Shown: piece after piece, positions 61,516 through 64,000 of the stretch
How positions within the stretch are numbered: position 1 is the first letter of the stretch
How the letters are laid out: each line of letters starts with the position of its first letter
NCBI RefSeq assembly: GCF_022842375.1
Contig: NZ_JALHPR010000005.1
Span: forward strand, 1-64,000
Length of the DNA stretch: 64,000 bases
From: Elioraea sp.
Lineage (GTDB): Bacteria > Pseudomonadota > Alphaproteobacteria > Acetobacterales > Acetobacteraceae
Reading direction: 5' to 3'
Notes under the pieces: model-generated
The model's input: the letters and a program-made list of their open reading frames with translations, nothing else
Databases searched by the model: none
Told to the model about the DNA's origin: nothing
Translations under genes and position numbers: made by a program

Positions 61516-62477
61516 GGGCGTTCTCCGAGAACCCAGCTGCGGAAGAGGGCGAGGTCGATGTTGCCGCCGCAGAGGATGAGGCCGACGCGCGTGCCGGCGA
61601 TGCGCTTCCGCTCCACCATCGCCGCGGCGAGGGGGGCGGCACCTGCGCCTTCGGCGAGGTTGTGCGTGTCGGTCCAGTACGCGCGGATGGCCTCGGCCAC
61701 CTGGTCGTCCGTCACCTCGACGATGCGGGCGGCACCGCGGCGGATGATCGCAAGCGCCTCGGCATCGGGCACCCGGGTGGCCATGCCGTCGGCGTTCGTC
61801 GTCGCGTGGTTCGTCGTCACGACGTGGCCAGCGGCGAAGGAGAGGGCGTAGGCGTTCGCCCCCGTGCTCTGCACGCCGACCACCTCGGTGGCGAGGCCGA
61901 GCGCATCGCGCGCGGCGATCACGCCGCAGATGCCGCTGCCGAGCCCGACGGGAACGTAGACCGTGTCGAGCGGTGGAGCCCCGCGGAAAAGCTCGAGCGC
62001 GTAGCTCGCCACGCCGGCCACGAGGTCGGGCGCGAAGGAGGGCGCGAAGACGAGGCCGCGCTCGGCCGCCAGCGATGCGGCGTGTTCGCGCGCGGCATCG
62101 AAATCCGCACCGTGCTCGATCAACTCGGCGCCGAAAGCGCGCATCGCGGCATTCTTCTCGGTGCTGTTGCCGCGCGGCACGACGATGGTGACGGCAACGC
62201 CATGGCGCCGCCCCGCGTAGGCGAGACTCTGGCCGTGGTTGCCGCGCGTGGCGCTGACGATGCCTGGCACATCAGGCCGTGATGCCTTCAGCCGATCGAG
62301 GAATACGAGGCCGCCGCGCACCTTGAAGGCGCCGGTTGGCGTATGGTTCTCGTGCTTGACCCAGGCCTCCGCCCCGAGGCGGGCGGAGAGCAGGGGCCAG
62401 GCGTATTGCGGCGTGGGCGGCATGGCGGCGTGCACGATGCGTGCGGCGGCCTCGAGCGCTGGAAGGTCGTGCTGCAT
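61512..62477 (-). CDS. Threonine-dehydratase-like PLP enzyme (fold type II)
   Basis: A 321-residue single-domain PLP lyase without a C-terminal ACT regulatory domain, so it is a catabolic type. The cofactor lysine is in TPTGAFKVRGG (K52), the phosphate loop is VGLGSGICG, and GNHGQSLAYAGR binds the substrate carboxylate region. Candidate reactions are dehydration of threonine/serine, 3-hydroxyaspartate, or release of ammonia from a diaminopropionate-like compound. Coupling to the deaminase-like gene favours a role in nitrogen-compound breakdown. Confidence 0.93.
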   Translation of the reverse strand: MQHDLPALEAAARIVHAAMPPTPQYAWPLLSARLGAEAWVKHENHTPTGAFKVRGGLVFLDRLKASRPDVPGIVSATRGNHGQSLAYAGRRHGVAVTIVVPRGNSTEKNAAMRAFGAELIEHGADFDAAREHAASLAAERGLVFAPSFAPDLVAGVASYALELFRGAPPLDTVYVPVGLGSGICGVIAARDALGLATEVVGVQSTGANAYALSFAAGHVVTTNHATTNADGMATRVPDAEALAIIRRGAARIVEVTDDQVAEAIRAYWTDTHNLAEGAGAAPLAAAMVERKRIAGTRVGLILCGGNIDLALFRSWVLGERP

Positions 62478-62576
62478 GGCAGTGACCCTAGCGCGGGATT
62501 GCCGGTGCCGCTAACCTCCCCCAGGGAAGAAAGCACCGGGCACGGCAGTCCTTGGCCTCACGGCTGACAGGAAGCC

Positions 62577-63614
62577 ATGCCCCGCGCCTTCGCCCTTCGC
62601 CTCGACATGCCCGATCCTGCTGATGCCGGCGCGCTCGCCGCTGCGCTCAGCACCGGTGTGTTGCGGGCTGACGCCGTGCGCGCGGTGCTGATCAAGACGC
62701 CCGGCAATGGGCTGACCAACGATTTCTCGCGTGACCTTGCGGCGCGGTCGGTCGCCGCGGTGCTGCGTGCGCACGGGGCTGTGTTGCCGATGATCCTCCC
62801 CTCCGGCGGGGTCGAGGGCATTGCCGTGCCGCACATGCTCCTGCTTGGCCGTGAGGAGGGCGATGTCGCATCGCCGGATCGTCGGTTGGCGCTCGGATTT
62901 GCCCGCGGGGAAGCGCTCGCGGGCTCGGCCATCGGCACGGCAGTGATGGCCGAGGCCGTTGCCGCGACGGTCGCAGCGGCGATGCGCGATGCCAGGCTCG
63001 CAGGAGGTGACGTTGCCCTCGCCATCGTCAAGGCGCCGCTGCCCACACCGTCGGACTTCGGCGGCGATCATGCGGCGCTGAAGGCGCGTGCGCGCGGTGC
63101 GGCGGCGCTCGGCGTCATGGCAGCGCTCGGCGAGCTCGACGCTGCGCGGCTCGCAACCGTCGCGATCTGCAATGACGCGTCGCTGTTCTCCTCGCGTGCC
63201 CTGGTCGCTGCCGGAACGGATGTCATGGCACCCGAGGTGCTCGTGCTCGGCATGGGCATGGGCTGGGGTGGCGATCTCGTCGCTGCCTCCGCCGCACTCG
63301 ATGACATGCTTGATGCGCGGGGGTTCCGCGCCGTGCTTGCCCGTTCCGGCCTCTCGCAGCTGCCGGATGACGGCGCGCGGGTTGCCGCACTTCTCGTCAA
63401 GGGCGCGATGCCAGCGCAGCTCCGCGGCACGCGGCCCGCCGCGCATGACGATGACGATATCCACCCCAACCGCCACTGGCGTGCCGCGATGTCGGGCGTC
63501 ATCGGCGCGCTGACGGGAGACCTCCGCCCCTTCCTTTCGGGGGGCGGCGAACACCAGGGGCCGCCAGGCGGTGTGACCGTGGCGGTGATTGCACGGACAG
63601 GACAGGGAGAGTGA
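62577..63614 (+). CDS. Ring-opening amidohydrolase (cyanuric acid amidohydrolase/barbiturase family), divergent
   Basis: A 345-residue three-repeat protein. The family has three Ser-Lys pairs, one per repeat. Here the first (K40 in IKTPGNGLTNDFSR, S76 in LPSGGVEG) and third (K275 in LVKGAMPAQLRG, S321 in FLSGGGEHQGPPGG) are intact, and the second lysine is present (K152 in IVKAPL). The second serine motif, usually SSGxE, reads AAGTD at about 211-215, so that Ser is lost. Activity on cyanurate or barbiturate therefore cannot be assumed. It starts 99 bases from the divergent dehydratase-deaminase pair and is followed at 4 bases by the dioxygenase gene. Confidence 0.88.
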   Translation: MPRAFALRLDMPDPADAGALAAALSTGVLRADAVRAVLIKTPGNGLTNDFSRDLAARSVAAVLRAHGAVLPMILPSGGVEGIAVPHMLLLGREEGDVASPDRRLALGFARGEALAGSAIGTAVMAEAVAATVAAAMRDARLAGGDVALAIVKAPLPTPSDFGGDHAALKARARGAAALGVMAALGELDAARLATVAICNDASLFSSRALVAAGTDVMAPEVLVLGMGMGWGGDLVAASAALDDMLDARGFRAVLARSGLSQLPDDGARVAALLVKGAMPAQLRGTRPAAHDDDDIHPNRHWRAAMSGVIGALTGDLRPFLSGGGEHQGPPGGVTVAVIARTGQGE

Positions 63615-63618
63615 GCTG

Positions 63619-64000
63619 ATGGACATCGAAGCAATCAGGGAAACCTTCGACCGTGACGGGTTCGTGACGATCGAGCGGCTGTTCGACGAGGCGGAGGTCG
63701 AGGGCCTCCGGGCCAAGACCCGCGCCGTGCTTGGCGATGCGGTGGGCATCCCAGGCGAGACGAAGGTGTTCGACGTGGAGGAAAGCCACACGGCCGCCGA
63801 TCCGCGCGTGCGGCGGATCAAGAAGCCGCACGAGGTCGATCCGCTCTACTGGCAGGAGGCGTGCAACGCCAAGATCGTGCGGGTCGCCACCGCCCTGCTC
63901 GGCCCATCGGTGCGGCTGCACCACAGCAAGATCAACCTGAAATCGGCGAAATACGGCTCGCCGCTCGAATGGCACCAAGACTGGGCGTTCATTCCGCACA
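63619..64000 (+). CDS. Phytanoyl-CoA dioxygenase (PhyH) family protein, 5' part (cut by window edge)
   Basis: The first 127 residues are present and the frame is open at the right edge. MDIEAIRETFDRDGFVTIERLFDEAEVEGLR is the usual PhyH N-terminus, and the first iron ligands of the 2-oxoglutarate/Fe(II) facial triad are visible as H119 and D121 (EWHQDW); the second His lies beyond the window. It starts 4 bases after the ring-opening amidohydrolase stop and is presumably co-transcribed, so it may hydroxylate the same substrate family. Confidence 0.9.
   Translation, partial: MDIEAIRETFDRDGFVTIERLFDEAEVEGLRAKTRAVLGDAVGIPGETKVFDVEESHTAADPRVRRIKKPHEVDPLYWQEACNAKIVRVATALLGPSVRLHHSKINLKSAKYGSPLEWHQDWAFIPH

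Overview
The window is G+C-rich (wobble positions are almost all G or C) and reads as a chromosomal segment of an alphaproteobacterium, most likely Rhodospirillales/Acetobacteraceae. The reasons are the rne-amiC-mrcA-prfB order, the acidic insertion in the S1 domain of RNase E, the number of TctC/Bug-type binding proteins, and the compact operons with 4-base start/stop overlaps. No insertion sequence, prophage or CRISPR array is visible. The family assignments are mine from the translated sequences; no search was run.

1-6.8 kb is a mixed accessory/metabolic block: the end of a gamma-glutamyltransferase-like gene coupled to a PLP aminotransferase, an acyl-CoA dehydrogenase-like enzyme, an HxlR regulator, a TolB-like/SnoaL overlapping pair, a shikimate dehydrogenase, an ArsR-type regulator and an NTF2-like protein. 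6.8-15.4 kb is the conserved core: rne on the minus strand, then amiC, PBP1A and prfB on the plus strand. prfB keeps its programmed +1 frameshift. 15.6-19.6 kb encodes one large secreted protein, a GH5 catalytic domain followed by three RTX/cadherin-like modules. 19.6-29.5 kb has bcp-glnE (minus), an AsmA/YhdP-like protein, an unknown membrane-anchored protein and a chemoreceptor.

29.5-35.3 kb is one minus-strand sulfur-handling operon: cysE, iscR, two tandem cysteine desulfurases, ferredoxin, tenA, mnmA. 35.5-41 kb holds an alpha/beta hydrolase fold protein lacking its nucleophile, a small periplasmic protein, anmK, tyrS, a GlcG/HbpS-like gene, tRNA-Met and an aldo/keto reductase.

41.0-57.3 kb is the most interesting part. 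A ten-gene minus-strand operon runs from pdxA2 through a complete tripartite tricarboxylate transporter, an extra binding protein, a lactonase-type amidohydrolase, an L-arabonate dehydratase-type enzyme and a DapA-like enzyme to allA and a puuE-like gene. It is divergent from a GntR-family regulator. Next to it lies a TRAP operon (dctP-cyclase-dctQ-dctM), divergent from a SAF-domain dehydrogenase. The two divergent promoter regions share a near-identical palindromic element with core CTGTGCACTGTAT. This strongly suggests one GntR regulon for uptake and breakdown of an unidentified organic or sugar acid, and it is the best candidate for an undescribed system.

57.3-60.3 kb carries two glycosyltransferases, a rhodanese-like protein and tRNA-Ser(GGA), with two T-arm-like remnants beyond its 3' end. 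60.3-64 kb carries a cytosine-deaminase-like amidohydrolase coupled to a threonine-dehydratase-like enzyme, divergent from a ring-opening (cyanurate/barbiturate-type) amidohydrolase with one catalytic serine missing, and the start of a phytanoyl-CoA dioxygenase-family gene.
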